From NCBI RefSeq assembly GCF_018141405.1, contig NZ_CP058648.1, forward strand, positions 2,816,502 to 2,880,501: DNA of 64,000 bases, read 5' to 3'. The position numbers were made by a program, and so were the translations under genes. Origin of the DNA: Serpentinicella alkaliphila. Lineage in GTDB: Bacteria > Bacillota > Clostridia > Peptostreptococcales > Natronincolaceae. Under the pieces are notes generated by a model, which was not told the DNA's origin, searched no databases, and saw nothing but the letters and a program-made list of their open reading frames with translations. Shown here one piece after another: positions 1 to 9,158 of this stretch; the first letter of the stretch is position 1, and every line of letters starts with the position of its first letter.

Positions 1-75
1 ACAAATTTTTTTAATATCATTTTTAGTGACCTCAGGCTTTAATAGTGTATGATCAATATATTTCGCTATATTCAT
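1..75 (-). CDS. deoC: Deoxyribose-phosphate aldolase, N-terminal fragment (cut by window edge)
   Basis: The minus strand encodes 25 residues beginning MNIAKYIDHTLLKPEVTK, the characteristic first strand of DeoC (IDHTLLKP). The start codon is at 75-73, preceded by a GAGGTG ribosome binding site. DeoC splits 2-deoxyribose 5-phosphate into acetaldehyde and glyceraldehyde 3-phosphate in deoxynucleoside catabolism. It starts 14 bp after pduL on the same strand, so the two are probably cotranscribed. The rest of the gene lies outside the window. Confidence 0.85.
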   Translation of the reverse strand, partial: MNIAKYIDHTLLKPEVTKNDIKKIC

Positions 76-88
76 AAGCGCACCTCAA

Positions 89-667
89 TTAGTATTTTAT
101 CAATTCAACCATATCTCCATTTTTAACATTAGCTGCATTTCCTTCATCTACATCAACATGCATTTCTAAATCATAAGCTTCATTAACCCTCACTAGAACA
201 TTTTCAAAGATTAAAGATCTTTCCCCAGGAGTTTTTATTTTCACTTTTTCTTTATCCACTACATCAAATTTCTTAGCATCATCTAATCCCATATGTATAT
301 GTCTAGCTGCTGCAATAATTCCTTCAGATAATTCTACTTCTCCATTTGGACCAACTAACTTAGCCCCTGGACTACCAACTATATCACCAGAATCCTTAAT
401 TGGCGGATTAACACCTAGAATAAAACCATCTGCTAAAGAAATTTCTAATTGAGTGTTTGGTCTAGTTGGTCCTAGGACACGTACACCTTTAATAGTACCT
501 TTTGGTCCAACAACATCAACCTTTTCGTTTGAAGCGAACTGCCCCGGTTGAGATAAATCTTTCATTTTAGTTAATTCATAGTCCTTACCAAACAATATAT
601 CTACATGCTCTTTACTTAAATGAATGTGTCTGTTTGATAATGCAATTGGTAACATTTTTTCTGCCAT
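89..667 (-). CDS. pduL: Phosphate propanoyltransferase / phosphotransacylase (PduL family)
   Basis: 192 aa, two tandem PduL half-domains. Metal-binding motifs are visible as SNRHIHLS (His14/His16) and ARHIHMG (His123/His125). PduL converts acyl-CoA and phosphate to acyl phosphate, here most plausibly acetyl-CoA or propanoyl-CoA for ATP formation. The protein starts almost directly with the catalytic fold and has no N-terminal encapsulation helix. No microcompartment shell gene is nearby, so I infer a cytosolic enzyme. It has a strong AAGGAGG site. Linkage to deoC could join acetaldehyde-derived acetyl-CoA with acetyl phosphate formation, but that is inference. Confidence 0.88.
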   Translation of the reverse strand: MAEKMLPIALSNRHIHLSKEHVDILFGKDYELTKMKDLSQPGQFASNEKVDVVGPKGTIKGVRVLGPTRPNTQLEISLADGFILGVNPPIKDSGDIVGSPGAKLVGPNGEVELSEGIIAAARHIHMGLDDAKKFDVVDKEKVKIKTPGERSLIFENVLVRVNEAYDLEMHVDVDEGNAANVKNGDMVELIKY

Positions 668-745
668 GTAATTTCCTCCTTCTATTATTAAGAATTGCTT
701 TAAAATAAATTATAATTCTTTTAGGTTAAAAAATCAAATAATATA

Positions 746-1750
746 CTAGAAATTTTTAAATAAATAATCCATATTAACTGTTTCATCATGTTCATTTTTA
801 CGTTTAATAGTTGTTAAAGTCATACTAACCAATCCCATTATCAAAGCAAATACAGCAACCCCCATGTAATACGTTCTGAAAGGAACATAAAATGAAGCTA
901 AAAACAAATAGCCAAAAAGAAAGAGATAAGACTTTATTTTATTTGGAGAAAGGGCAATGTCTTTGTATTCCTTAAGCTTCCTTTCCTTTTTACTAATTTT
1001 ATTTTCTATTAGCTCATCAATTTCTTCATCCTTTGGGAACATTCCGTTTTTCTCAATTAATTTTAAAAATGTATCTTTATTAACTAGCATTAATTTGTAT
1101 TTACCTGTTAATTGTTCAATAAATGTATAACAGTCTTTTGTAAAATCTGATGTCGTTATTACTATACCCTTTTTTACTTCATTTTTAACTAAACTTTGTA
1201 TCATTTCTTTAATATCTTTTACTTCTACATCTAAGTCATTTTTATATGAAAGAAATAAAATATTTAATTTTTCATTATTTAGATTGGCACTGTATAATAT
1301 AGCTTTATTTTGAATATAGCTAAAACTTAAATTTGAAAAATTCATTTTTACTAGTAGCTCTGTGACATAGTTCTTTAGCTCTTCTTGAGTTTTATTCATT
1401 ATTTCCTTATATACCTTTTGACTAGCTATGTATCTTCTTTTTTTTACTCTTCCCTTTTCTATCTTCTTATTTCTTATTTCAATTGACATAATATGCATTA
1501 AAGTGAGAATAATTATAGAAGCCATTAGAGCAATATATATGTTTCTAAATTCAATAAACAATACACTAAATATTCCAACAAAAATTAACATTCTACCTAA
1601 AAAATAATCAATAATCTTAGCACCTACCCCTTTAGTATCATTTTTAGTATCTAAGTAGTATGCTTTAAACCTTCTACTGGAGCTTCTACTTTTGCTATAA
1701 CCTCTAACCTGCCCAGTTAAAAATTGAAAGAAAGCATTTATGTTTTTCAT
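746..1750 (-). CDS. Membrane protein with central Mrr/restriction-endonuclease-like domain
   Basis: 334 aa. Two predicted membrane helices at about residues 52-90 and two at about 272-315 bracket a basic, cytosolic middle region. Residues 194-207 (KGIVITTSDFTKDC) resemble the conserved strand-and-turn of Mrr-type nuclease-fold domains (GxxVTTSxFTxxA). A preceding hydrophobic strand fits the same fold, but I do not see a clear D...(D/E)xK catalytic set, so the domain may be degenerate. It has a good AGGAGG site and stands alone between two terminators or gaps. Function unknown: it could be a DNA- or RNA-interacting membrane protein. Confidence 0.6.
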   Translation of the reverse strand: MKNINAFFQFLTGQVRGYSKSRSSSRRFKAYYLDTKNDTKGVGAKIIDYFLGRMLIFVGIFSVLFIEFRNIYIALMASIIILTLMHIMSIEIRNKKIEKGRVKKRRYIASQKVYKEIMNKTQEELKNYVTELLVKMNFSNLSFSYIQNKAILYSANLNNEKLNILFLSYKNDLDVEVKDIKEMIQSLVKNEVKKGIVITTSDFTKDCYTFIEQLTGKYKLMLVNKDTFLKLIEKNGMFPKDEEIDELIENKISKKERKLKEYKDIALSPNKIKSYLFLFGYLFLASFYVPFRTYYMGVAVFALIMGLVSMTLTTIKRKNEHDETVNMDYLFKNF

Positions 1751-1796
1751 GTTAACAACCTCCTATTCTTTGGAGTATTGCCAATTTTACAAATGA

Positions 1797-1830
1797 AAAA
1801 CCTCCAAATTTAAAATTTAGAGGTTTTTTG
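1797..1830 (-). terminator. Rho-independent terminator
   Basis: AACCTC and GAGGTT arms enclose an A/T-rich stem (AAATTT pairs), followed on the minus strand by a T run. It lies directly after the 55-aa gene and the hpt operon, upstream of the nuclease-like membrane gene. Confidence 0.75.
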
Positions 1831-1837
1831 TATTATA

Positions 1838-2005
1838 CTAAGCCATAGCCTGTTCTAATTTATCTAAATGTTGTAATGGAAAATGCTTTAATAACTCTTT
1901 AAACTGCTCTACTGTTAGACCTTGTGTAGTAGTATAAATTTCTATCTTACCATTTAAATCAGAGTTTATAAATCTTTGTTTAATTATTTCAAAATCTGCA
2001 GACAT
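1838..2005 (-). CDS. Small conserved-looking hypothetical protein (55 aa)
   Basis: I chose the ATG at 2005-2003 because it has a GGGAGG site 7-8 bp upstream; the longer reading from 2065 has none. The 55-aa product begins MSADFEIIK, is acidic/amphipathic and contains a TVEQFKELLKHFP segment that should form a helix. It lies just downstream of hpt on the same strand and ends at a terminator, so it is probably the last gene of an hpt transcript. Family not recognised. Confidence 0.65.
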   Translation of the reverse strand: MSADFEIIKQRFINSDLNGKIEIYTTTQGLTVEQFKELLKHFPLQHLDKLEQAMA

Positions 2006-2077
2006 TAAATAACCTCCCAATATATTTTTAATAATAGTATGGTAAAATATATTGAGATTATGCAAATTTTAGCTTCC

Positions 2078-2605
2078 TTATTCAACAGAAGCAATATATG
2101 GTAAGTTTCTATATTTTTCAGCATAGTCAATACCATAACCGACTATAAACTTATCTGGTATTATAAAACCAGAATAATCTATATTTAGCTCACATTTTCT
2201 TCTTGAAGGCTTGTCCAGTAACGTACATATTTTCAAGCTTTTAATGTTTCTCGTTTGTAAGTTTTTGGTTAAATATTGCAAAGTAAGGCCAGTGTCTATA
2301 ATATCTTCCACAATTAACACATGTTTTCCCTCAATTTCTAAATCTAAGTCTTTCAAGATCCTAACTACACCTGAACTCTCTGTAGACATACCATAACTTG
2401 AAACTGACATAAAGTCTATATATACATTATCTATCTTCATTTGTCTAATCAAATCCGATAAAAATACACATGCGCCTTTTAAGACTCCTATAACTACTAC
2501 TTCGTTATCCTTAGAATAATCATTAGTTATAGCTTTACCTAATTCCTTAATTTTTTCTTGTATTTCTTGCTCTGAAATCATTACCTCTAAAGTCTTTTGT
2601 TTCAT
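2078..2605 (-). CDS. hpt: Hypoxanthine phosphoribosyltransferase
   Basis: 175 aa, the normal length for bacterial HPRT. The PRPP-binding loop VLIVEDIIDTGLT is at about residues 96-108, and the flexible SSYG motif is at 69-72. The enzyme salvages hypoxanthine (and guanine) to IMP/GMP using PRPP in the cytosol. The start is supported by a GAGGGGAAG site. It is followed by a 55-aa gene and then a terminator. A second purine salvage locus (xpt) lies about 17 kb away. Confidence 0.93.
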   Translation of the reverse strand: MKQKTLEVMISEQEIQEKIKELGKAITNDYSKDNEVVVIGVLKGACVFLSDLIRQMKIDNVYIDFMSVSSYGMSTESSGVVRILKDLDLEIEGKHVLIVEDIIDTGLTLQYLTKNLQTRNIKSLKICTLLDKPSRRKCELNIDYSGFIIPDKFIVGYGIDYAEKYRNLPYIASVE

Positions 2606-2821
2606 TATTCATCTTCCCCTCATTAATATTTAAGAATTATTTTATTATGTAGCTTCTAATAAGCTAAAATGACATTATAAAACCTTAACTATTTAATTAT
2701 AAACATCACTAAACAAACCATAAAGAAATTAAACTATTCATTTTGCATACAGCCATGTTTTAATGATACAATAGTTAGTAGCAAAATAAAATAGAAGAAA
2801 TAAAGAAAGTAGGCTTGGTTA

Positions 2822-3424
2822 ATGGAACGAAATCATATTTTAAATGCTTTTAAGTCAGTTATGTCAAAAAGTAATTCAAATAACTTCTCAGTCTTCGCTC
2901 CGATAATCGAAGTGGACAACGAACTTCATTTGTTGTTCGAAGTCCGTTCATTAGAACTAAATCATCAACCTGGAGAAATATGTTTTCCAGGTGGAAAGAT
3001 AGAAGACAATGAAAGCCCATTACAATCTGCTATTCGTGAAACAATTGAAGAACTAAACATATCGAAAGAAAATATAGAAATAATAGCAGAATTAAGTCCC
3101 ATAACAACTTTATTTAATGTTGTTATATATCCTTTTTGTGGCTTTATTAACAATACTCTACTAGAGAATATTAAATACAGTACCGACGAAGTAGGCTCAA
3201 TCTTTACAGTTCCCTTAAGATTACTCTTAGAACAAAACCCTTTGATTCATACTTTGGGTGTACAGTTAAATATTAGTGAAGACTTTCCCCATGAACTAAT
3301 TGGTAACGACTACAAATGGAAAACTAGCAATTACCCCATTTACTTTTATCAGTATAACAATTATATAATATGGGGGCTAACTGCTAGAATTGTTAAAGAG
3401 TTATTGGACATTATTAGAAAATAA
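2822..3424 (+). CDS. Nudix hydrolase, probable coenzyme A pyrophosphatase
   Basis: 200 aa. A complete Nudix box starts at Gly58 (GX5EX7REUXEEXGU with E64, R72, E73, E76, E77). Immediately before it is the CoA-hydrolase signature (VRSLELNHQPGEICFPGG), which distinguishes NUDT7/YeaB-like CoA diphosphatases. Such enzymes cleave CoA to 4'-phosphopantetheine and 3',5'-ADP. The gene runs opposite to its neighbours, and its ribosome site is weak. Confidence 0.82.
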   Translation: MERNHILNAFKSVMSKSNSNNFSVFAPIIEVDNELHLLFEVRSLELNHQPGEICFPGGKIEDNESPLQSAIRETIEELNISKENIEIIAELSPITTLFNVVIYPFCGFINNTLLENIKYSTDEVGSIFTVPLRLLLEQNPLIHTLGVQLNISEDFPHELIGNDYKWKTSNYPIYFYQYNNYIIWGLTARIVKELLDIIRK

Positions 3425-3435
3425 TAATGTCTTTT

Positions 3436-3936
3436 TTATTGGGATGTAAAAATTTCTTGTATATTGTTACCAAAGTAACTTACAATGTAATTTCGTTCAT
3501 TTCTATTTACTAAAAAATAGTATCCGTCAATATACATATAATTTTCTTTCATCAGTCCATATATTGCTGTTCCATCATTAAAGTATATATTTATTGGACC
3601 AATAACATTTTGTGACGTTCTCTCTGTATAATCATCTTTAATTTCATATTCAGAGATTCTGTTAACAAATTGAGTAATTTTGTTACGATCATTGATGACT
3701 CCTAAAGTTTCATTGTTTATATTCTTTAATTCTATAGCGTTAGCTTCTAATAGCAATGCTAAAAGCCCTTCTAATGAAATGCTCTCCTTTTCATTGGCGA
3801 TACTATCAAAAACATTTTCATTTATGTTTTTATCGTTAGTTTCATCTAAAGAATTAATATTATTGTTATTACCACAACCGCTTATTATAAATATAGAAAT
3901 AAAGCATATTAAAACAATACATGTTTTTTTAATCAT
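3436..3936 (-). CDS. Putative lipoprotein of unknown function
   Basis: 166 aa. A basic start, a hydrophobic core and the lipobox IISGC (Cys21) make this a lipoprotein anchored outside the membrane. An Asn-rich linker follows. The mature part is acidic and ends with tyrosine-rich strands (YIDGYYFLV) that look like a small beta domain. It begins 37 bp after ccsB on the same strand and could be the last gene of the nrfA-resB-ccsB unit, but nothing in it suggests a heme protein (no CxxCH). Family not recognised. Confidence 0.6.
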   Translation of the reverse strand: MIKKTCIVLICFISIFIISGCGNNNNINSLDETNDKNINENVFDSIANEKESISLEGLLALLLEANAIELKNINNETLGVINDRNKITQFVNRISEYEIKDDYTERTSQNVIGPINIYFNDGTAIYGLMKENYMYIDGYYFLVNRNERNYIVSYFGNNIQEIFTSQ

Positions 3937-3973
3937 ATTTTACACCTCGATGTAATCTTTTGAAATAATTATA

Positions 3974-4795
3974 TCATATTAGTAGAATTGTTGCATATGA
4001 GTGGTAACCGGAAAGCAGAGTGTTAACACCAATATAGGTAAATAATATAGCAATGAATCCTAAAACCGCAAAAATTGCAGCTTTTTTATTTTTCCAACCC
4101 CTAGATAATCGTACATGTAAGTATATTGCATATATCACCCAAGTTATAAAAGACCAGGTTTCCTTAGGGTCCCACTGCCAATACCTTCCCCAAGCCTTCT
4201 CAGCCCAAATAGCACCACTAACTATAACTACCGTTAACATAACAAGTCCCAAAGCAATAGCTCTATAGCTAATATTGTCTAGTACTTTAAAATCCGGTAT
4301 ATACTTCATTATAAATGGGTCATTCTTAAAATAATCCCTAATTAAATACATAAATGAAACTGCACATGCAACAGCAAATGCTCCATAGCTAAATATAGCT
4401 GTTGAAACATGAAGCACAATCCACCTGCTTTGTAAAGCTGGCATCAAAGGTCTTATTTCCCTGGATTGCATCGCTGCATAAAATGCCACAAGAAGTATTA
4501 GAGGTGTTACAAAGGTCCCCAAAGCCTTAAACTTGTACTTTTTTTCAAAAGCAATAAAAGATACTGAAATCCCCCATGCAAAACTAGTGGCAAATTCATA
4601 TTGATTAGACAAGGGTAATCTACTAGCCTGTACTGATCTTGAAAACAATGAAATTGTATGAAAAGCTACACCTGCCATAATTAACATAATACCATAGTTT
4701 GCATACTTTTCCTTTCTATACATAAAAAATATGAAATAGGCTACCATTGAAAGTGAATATAAAATCAAAGTAGCAATAAAACTATAATTTTCCAT
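3974..4795 (-). CDS. ccsB: Cytochrome c biogenesis protein CcsB/ResC (system II, CcsA family)
   Basis: 273 aa, about eight membrane helices. The tryptophan-rich heme-handling motif WGRYWQWDPKETWSFITW is near residue 200, with conserved histidines in the flanking helices. Together with ResB it forms the system II synthetase that attaches heme to CxxCH motifs outside the membrane. It is 12 bp downstream of resB and in the same direction as nrfA, so the client protein is almost certainly the neighbouring pentaheme nitrite reductase. Confidence 0.9.
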   Translation of the reverse strand: MENYSFIATLILYSLSMVAYFIFFMYRKEKYANYGIMLIMAGVAFHTISLFSRSVQASRLPLSNQYEFATSFAWGISVSFIAFEKKYKFKALGTFVTPLILLVAFYAAMQSREIRPLMPALQSRWIVLHVSTAIFSYGAFAVACAVSFMYLIRDYFKNDPFIMKYIPDFKVLDNISYRAIALGLVMLTVVIVSGAIWAEKAWGRYWQWDPKETWSFITWVIYAIYLHVRLSRGWKNKKAAIFAVLGFIAILFTYIGVNTLLSGYHSYATILLI

Positions 4796-4807
4796 CTAAA
4801 TCCTCCT

Positions 4808-6025
4808 CTAAATATCTACGATCATATTTTTACCATAAACTTGTAATTTATTCTGCTCCCTTCTAATTACAAGTTCTTTAGGTTTAAAATAAAAACAAAT
4901 TATTAAACCAATTAAAATCAGCGCTGAACCAAACATAGCTCCCACTTTACCTTTCATTTTATTAACTTGTAAATATGTATACCTTTGTGGATTTGAAAAC
5001 TTAAATGTATATTGATGCCACTCAATTGACTCCCCAGCCTCTGCTACATTCATAGCAACTCTATGTCCATTATAAAAAACAGTATACAATATAAAAGGAT
5101 TATTTAAGTCATTTGATAATGATACAAATCGGCCCCTCATATCAAAATCTGGGTAAAATTTAGCAAATTGTATGACTATCCCTTCTTTTTCTTCGATAAT
5201 TGCTGTACCTTCATAGAAAATATCCTTTTTTAATAATTCATCACCTTTGTGAATTTCAAAATCTGTTGCCCAACCGGTGGATGTTTGGTAAAATGCATAG
5301 CCGTTATACCTTAATGGATTGTTAACAAAAACATCTTTCCAAAGAACAGTTTCCTCATCTTTAACTAGTTCTATATTAGAAATATACTGACTTATACTTC
5401 CATCGTCTCTATATTCGATTTTAAAATCATGAATCTTTACATCTATATCTGTTCCCTCTAAAACCTGAGATGATGCTGGAACTCCATATACTGCTGTTGA
5501 AAAATATGTATACTGGCCATATGTATAGAATGCAATTACTAAAAATACTCCTAAATGTATTACCCATGAACCTAAATATCCAATTCTATTTCTTCTTCCA
5601 TAGTATAATTTCTCACCTTTGGCTTCGTGTATATTATAGTTTTTAAATCCTATTTCAGTCATAAAATCCTTAATTTTTTTATCATCCTTTAGTGCAGTAA
5701 ATTCCTTCGACTTATATTTTGTCAATACCTTATAATCTGGTATAGAATAAATTGTCTTTACTATAGAATTTATTCTGAATATACTACAAAGAAAAAGATT
5801 TACTGATAGAGCTACAGCCCCTATAAGAAAATAGAAGGAATGATAGATATCATCGGCTTTACTTAACATAATCATATTTACTACTCTTTCTGAATATAAT
5901 CTAGAATAAAATATTTCATCTCTACCTTGTGGAACCATTGAACCTATAAAGGATAAAATAACTAAGTAGAATAATAGCATTAGTCCGAACTTCATTGACT
6001 TCAAGTAATTTATTATTTTTTTCAT
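4808..6025 (-). CDS. resB: Cytochrome c biogenesis protein ResB
   Basis: 405 aa from the ATG at 6025 (GGAAGTG site 6 bp upstream; the TTG one codon earlier is less likely). It has membrane helices at about residues 12-32 and 62-82, a third near 150-170, a large extracytoplasmic beta-rich domain, and a last helix near 365-385, which is the ResB architecture. It partners CcsB in system II cytochrome c maturation and lies between nrfA and ccsB. Confidence 0.87.
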   Translation of the reverse strand: MKKIINYLKSMKFGLMLLFYLVILSFIGSMVPQGRDEIFYSRLYSERVVNMIMLSKADDIYHSFYFLIGAVALSVNLFLCSIFRINSIVKTIYSIPDYKVLTKYKSKEFTALKDDKKIKDFMTEIGFKNYNIHEAKGEKLYYGRRNRIGYLGSWVIHLGVFLVIAFYTYGQYTYFSTAVYGVPASSQVLEGTDIDVKIHDFKIEYRDDGSISQYISNIELVKDEETVLWKDVFVNNPLRYNGYAFYQTSTGWATDFEIHKGDELLKKDIFYEGTAIIEEKEGIVIQFAKFYPDFDMRGRFVSLSNDLNNPFILYTVFYNGHRVAMNVAEAGESIEWHQYTFKFSNPQRYTYLQVNKMKGKVGAMFGSALILIGLIICFYFKPKELVIRREQNKLQVYGKNMIVDI

Positions 6026-6055
6026 CAATTCACTTCCATTTCTTTTAATTTATTT

Positions 6056-6083
6056 AAAAACCACCACTTTAAGTGGTGGTTCT
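6056..6083 (-). terminator. Hairpin after nrfA (terminator or attenuator)
   Basis: ACCACCACTT/AAGTGGTGGT inverted repeat followed on the minus strand by a T-rich run, placed between nrfA and resB. It would reduce read-through, so more reductase than assembly factor could be made. Confidence 0.7.
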
Positions 6084-6086
6084 ATA

Positions 6087-7343
6087 TTAATTGGCATTCC
6101 TAGCATTAGCGAGGATTTCTAAAGCTTCCTCAGCATAATTTTTTGCATCTTCTAAAACTCTACGTGCTAAAGATGGGTTATGAAAACCTGTAGAATTCTC
6201 TACAAAAACGAAATCCCAGCGATATTGTGCCTTACGATGTAAGTTCCACAATTGCTCAACAGTTTCCTCATCTAATGCCCTTTGTTCAACTAAATCTGAA
6301 AACTCATTTATTAGTTGTACAATCAAATCACTTACCTCTGCTTGCTTAGCATCTATCTCTTTTTGTATTTCTTCAACCCATGCTATCACTGCTTCTCCAT
6401 CATCCCCATGGCACCGTCCACAGGACTCATTCACTGTCTTTAATGGACTCTTAGCCCAATGGGACCTATAGCTTTCGCCATTTTCCTCAACTACTGGCAT
6501 ATGACAGTCTGTACATCCTAAGCCTAAATTATCATGTAAACTGCCTAAATACATTTCAAACTCCGGATGTTGTACTTTTATTAGAGGAGTACCCGTTCTT
6601 GGATGCTTCCAGTCAAAATGGTTTATATCGTCAAAATATACTTCAATTTCATCAACCCCTAAACCATTATCCCAGGGTAGAATTACTTCCCTAGTTTCAG
6701 GATGTAAATAATACTCAACATGACATTGGGCACATGATAAAGATCCTGATTTAGGTTCAAAATCTAATTTTTCTAATGCAACTTGCAATTGTGGTTTTGT
6801 CACTTGAACATTTTTCCCCGGATCATTTCTATGACAGCTATAACAACTAATTGGATTATTTACCTCTTGAACTGTAGTAACAAAGTCCATATTAAATAAC
6901 TCATCACCATACTTTGTATGAAGATATTCATAATCTCCTGTCTTACATGCCAAACATGATGCACCGGGCTTTGGCCTTGCTGTATTGATTACATCATCTA
7001 ATGAATAGTAGTGTCCCCTTGCTGCGAAGTACTCTTTAGAAAATCCTATTCCATCATATAAAACAGAGATATTAGGATATTTCTTTAGGTAGTCAATTGG
7101 ATGTAATCCCCCTAAACTTGAATCCTCTACTGTATCGTCTTTTAATCGTGAAGTCATTAAGAAGGATTGATAAATTAAAGGATATTCGTCTTTCCAATGC
7201 TCTGATGATAGTATCATATCTTCTAAGGCCGGAATTTCACCTCTTCTATCCTCTTCAGGAGGCTCTTCTTGTGGAGCTACTCTACAGGCCGTAACTAACA
7301 TGCATACTATTAAAAAACATATAAGTAATTTGAAATTTTTCAT
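6087..7343 (-). CDS. nrfA: Ammonia-forming cytochrome c nitrite reductase (pentaheme, lipoprotein form)
   Basis: 418 aa. Five heme sites are visible: the catalytic CxxCK (Cys130-Lys134) and four CxxCH sites (His171, His208, His281, His312). KVQHPE at 256-261 gives the Lys-x-Gln-His active-site/calcium segment. NrfA reduces nitrite to ammonium with six electrons on the outer face of the membrane. The N-terminus has a lipobox (LVTAC, Cys20), so the enzyme is tethered by lipid rather than secreted free. No nrfH quinol dehydrogenase gene is adjacent; resB and ccsB follow. AAAGGAGG supports the start. Confidence 0.93.
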   Translation of the reverse strand: MKNFKLLICFLIVCMLVTACRVAPQEEPPEEDRRGEIPALEDMILSSEHWKDEYPLIYQSFLMTSRLKDDTVEDSSLGGLHPIDYLKKYPNISVLYDGIGFSKEYFAARGHYYSLDDVINTARPKPGASCLACKTGDYEYLHTKYGDELFNMDFVTTVQEVNNPISCYSCHRNDPGKNVQVTKPQLQVALEKLDFEPKSGSLSCAQCHVEYYLHPETREVILPWDNGLGVDEIEVYFDDINHFDWKHPRTGTPLIKVQHPEFEMYLGSLHDNLGLGCTDCHMPVVEENGESYRSHWAKSPLKTVNESCGRCHGDDGEAVIAWVEEIQKEIDAKQAEVSDLIVQLINEFSDLVEQRALDEETVEQLWNLHRKAQYRWDFVFVENSTGFHNPSLARRVLEDAKNYAEEALEILANARNAN

Positions 7344-7429
7344 CTTACACGCCTCCTTTTATAAACTAGGTATTACTATTCTTATCAAATTCAGACTTTT
7401 TATTATAGAAATTTAACTTTATAAAAATA

Positions 7430-7462
7430 AAAAAGTAATTACGTTGCCGTAATTACTTTTTT
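7430..7462 (-). terminator. Rho-independent terminator after the sirtuin gene
   Basis: AAAAAGTAATTACG and its exact complement enclose a TTGC loop, with A/T runs on both sides so that it could work in either direction. Confidence 0.8.
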
Positions 7463-7475
7463 GTTTACATATAAA

Positions 7476-8210
7476 CTATTTCTTAGTAGCCTCACTTAAT
7501 ACTTTCCCAATACTATCATTAATAATTAAATTTGCAGATCTGTCATAAGGAGTCGTTTCTTTATTTATTAAAACCAGTTTATTTCCTCTATAGTATTCTA
7601 TTAAACCTGCTGCAGGATAAACAACCAACGAAGTCCCTCCTACTATTAACACCTCTGCTTCACTTATATATCTTATAGCATTATGTATATTGTCCATATT
7701 AAGGCCCTCTTCGTATAGCACAACATCAGGCCTAACAATTCCGCCACAACTGCATCTTGGAATATTTTCCGTTGATTCTAGCACGTAATCTAAACCAAAC
7801 CCAGTCATACAGTCCATACAGTAATTTTCCAGTACTGTTCCATGTAACTCAATAACATTTTTACTTCCAGCCAGTTGATGTAGTCCATCAATATTCTGTG
7901 TAATTACAGCCTTTAGCTTTCCCTGAGCTTCTAGTTCAGCCAATATCTTGTGCGCTGCATTAGGTCTTGCATCCTTATATATCATTTTTGTTTTGTAAAA
8001 TTGGAAAAAGTCATCAGGTCTTTTCGTAAAAAAGGTTCTACTCAAAATTACCTCTGGAGGATATAAACTTTCTGTTGATTGATTGAAAATACCTTTATCC
8101 GTCCTAAAATCTGGTATATTACTTTCTGTAGAAACTCCAGCTCCACCAAAGAAAACTATATTGTTACTTCTATCTATTATTTCCTTTAGTTCCTCTATCT
8201 TTCTATCCAT
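7476..8210 (-). CDS. cobB: NAD-dependent protein deacylase (Sir2 family)
   Basis: 244 aa from the ATG at 8210, which has an AGAGGTGG site; the upstream TTG at 8228 would place that site inside the gene. Sirtuin motifs in order: FFGGAGVSTESNIPDFR (about 21-37), TQNIDGLH with the catalytic His of the following ELHG motif, two cysteine pairs (CxxC and CxC) for structural zinc, and GTSLVVYPA. It removes acyl groups from lysines using NAD. Single gene with its own terminator. Confidence 0.92.
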   Translation of the reverse strand: MDRKIEELKEIIDRSNNIVFFGGAGVSTESNIPDFRTDKGIFNQSTESLYPPEVILSRTFFTKRPDDFFQFYKTKMIYKDARPNAAHKILAELEAQGKLKAVITQNIDGLHQLAGSKNVIELHGTVLENYCMDCMTGFGLDYVLESTENIPRCSCGGIVRPDVVLYEEGLNMDNIHNAIRYISEAEVLIVGGTSLVVYPAAGLIEYYRGNKLVLINKETTPYDRSANLIINDSIGKVLSEATKK

Positions 8211-8274
8211 CCCTATACCACCTCTCAATTATTTATTAATTAAATAATACTACAACCTTTATATTTATCCTTTT

Positions 8275-8973
8275 TTATGAAATTCTTATTTTTTTTAATT
8301 GCTGTCTTTGATTTTTATAGTCAGGCATAATTAATTCTACTAGATTCCAAAATCCTTTTCCATGGTTTTTTTCAATCATATGGCACAATTCATGTACCAC
8401 AACATAATCAAGTTGTTTCGGAGAAAGCATTATACACCTAAAATTAAATAACAAATCATTGTTATATGTACAACTTCCCCAACGACTCTTCTGGTCTTTT
8501 ATTTTAATGGTTCTAGGCCTAATATCAATCTTAACATTATAAAATAATACCCTGCTTTCAATTATTTCAAAAGCCTTTTTTATATACCAATTTTTAATAA
8601 CCTCATATGCCCTGTCATTATGCCGGATTTCCACAATAATACTTTTTTCACTTATATAAACTTGATTTCTTTTTATGTCATTATTGTCTATTATTTTTAA
8701 CCTATACAAATTCCCCAAATATAGTATATTATCTCCATCACAAATATCCTTGTCAATCCCAGCGATTTGAGCATTTTTGACTTCTGAAAGTTTCTTAATT
8801 ATCCATGCCCCTTTTTTTCTAACAATTTCCTCTACCCTATCATTTGAAATTCCATAAGGAACTACTACTACAACCTTATCTGACTGTTCAATTCTTATTT
8901 CAGCTGTCTTTCGTTTACGTTTTATAACAGTGTAATCGATAAATTGATTACTGTATTCGATTCGGAAAGTCAT
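8275..8973 (-). CDS. YgjP-like zinc metallopeptidase (DUF45/M48-related)
   Basis: 232 aa. The zinc motif HELCH is at 194-198 with a further His204, preceded by the family signature SRWGSC (163-168). Such WLM/YgjP-like proteins are cytosolic metal-dependent hydrolases, and their physiological substrate is unclear. Good GGAGG site. It is divergently arranged with pepF across 185 bp of AT-rich DNA. Confidence 0.82.
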   Translation of the reverse strand: MTFRIEYSNQFIDYTVIKRKRKTAEIRIEQSDKVVVVVPYGISNDRVEEIVRKKGAWIIKKLSEVKNAQIAGIDKDICDGDNILYLGNLYRLKIIDNNDIKRNQVYISEKSIIVEIRHNDRAYEVIKNWYIKKAFEIIESRVLFYNVKIDIRPRTIKIKDQKSRWGSCTYNNDLLFNFRCIMLSPKQLDYVVVHELCHMIEKNHGKGFWNLVELIMPDYKNQRQQLKKIRIS

Positions 8974-9158
8974 TTTTTTCCTCCATTTGTTAGTTAATAT
9001 AATAATTAAGCTCTAAAGATAAAAAAATTGCTTTAGTAATGCTTTATTATACTTAACTTAACAAAATTTATCAATAAATATTACCAAAGTAAAATACCAC
9101 TGCTAAAATTAATATTAAATGGATAGATTATATATATAAACTTATTGGAGGGGATAAC

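Noticed and set aside
89-667. Bacterial microcompartment because of PduL
   Set aside because: No shell protein, no encapsulation helix and only deoC next to it.
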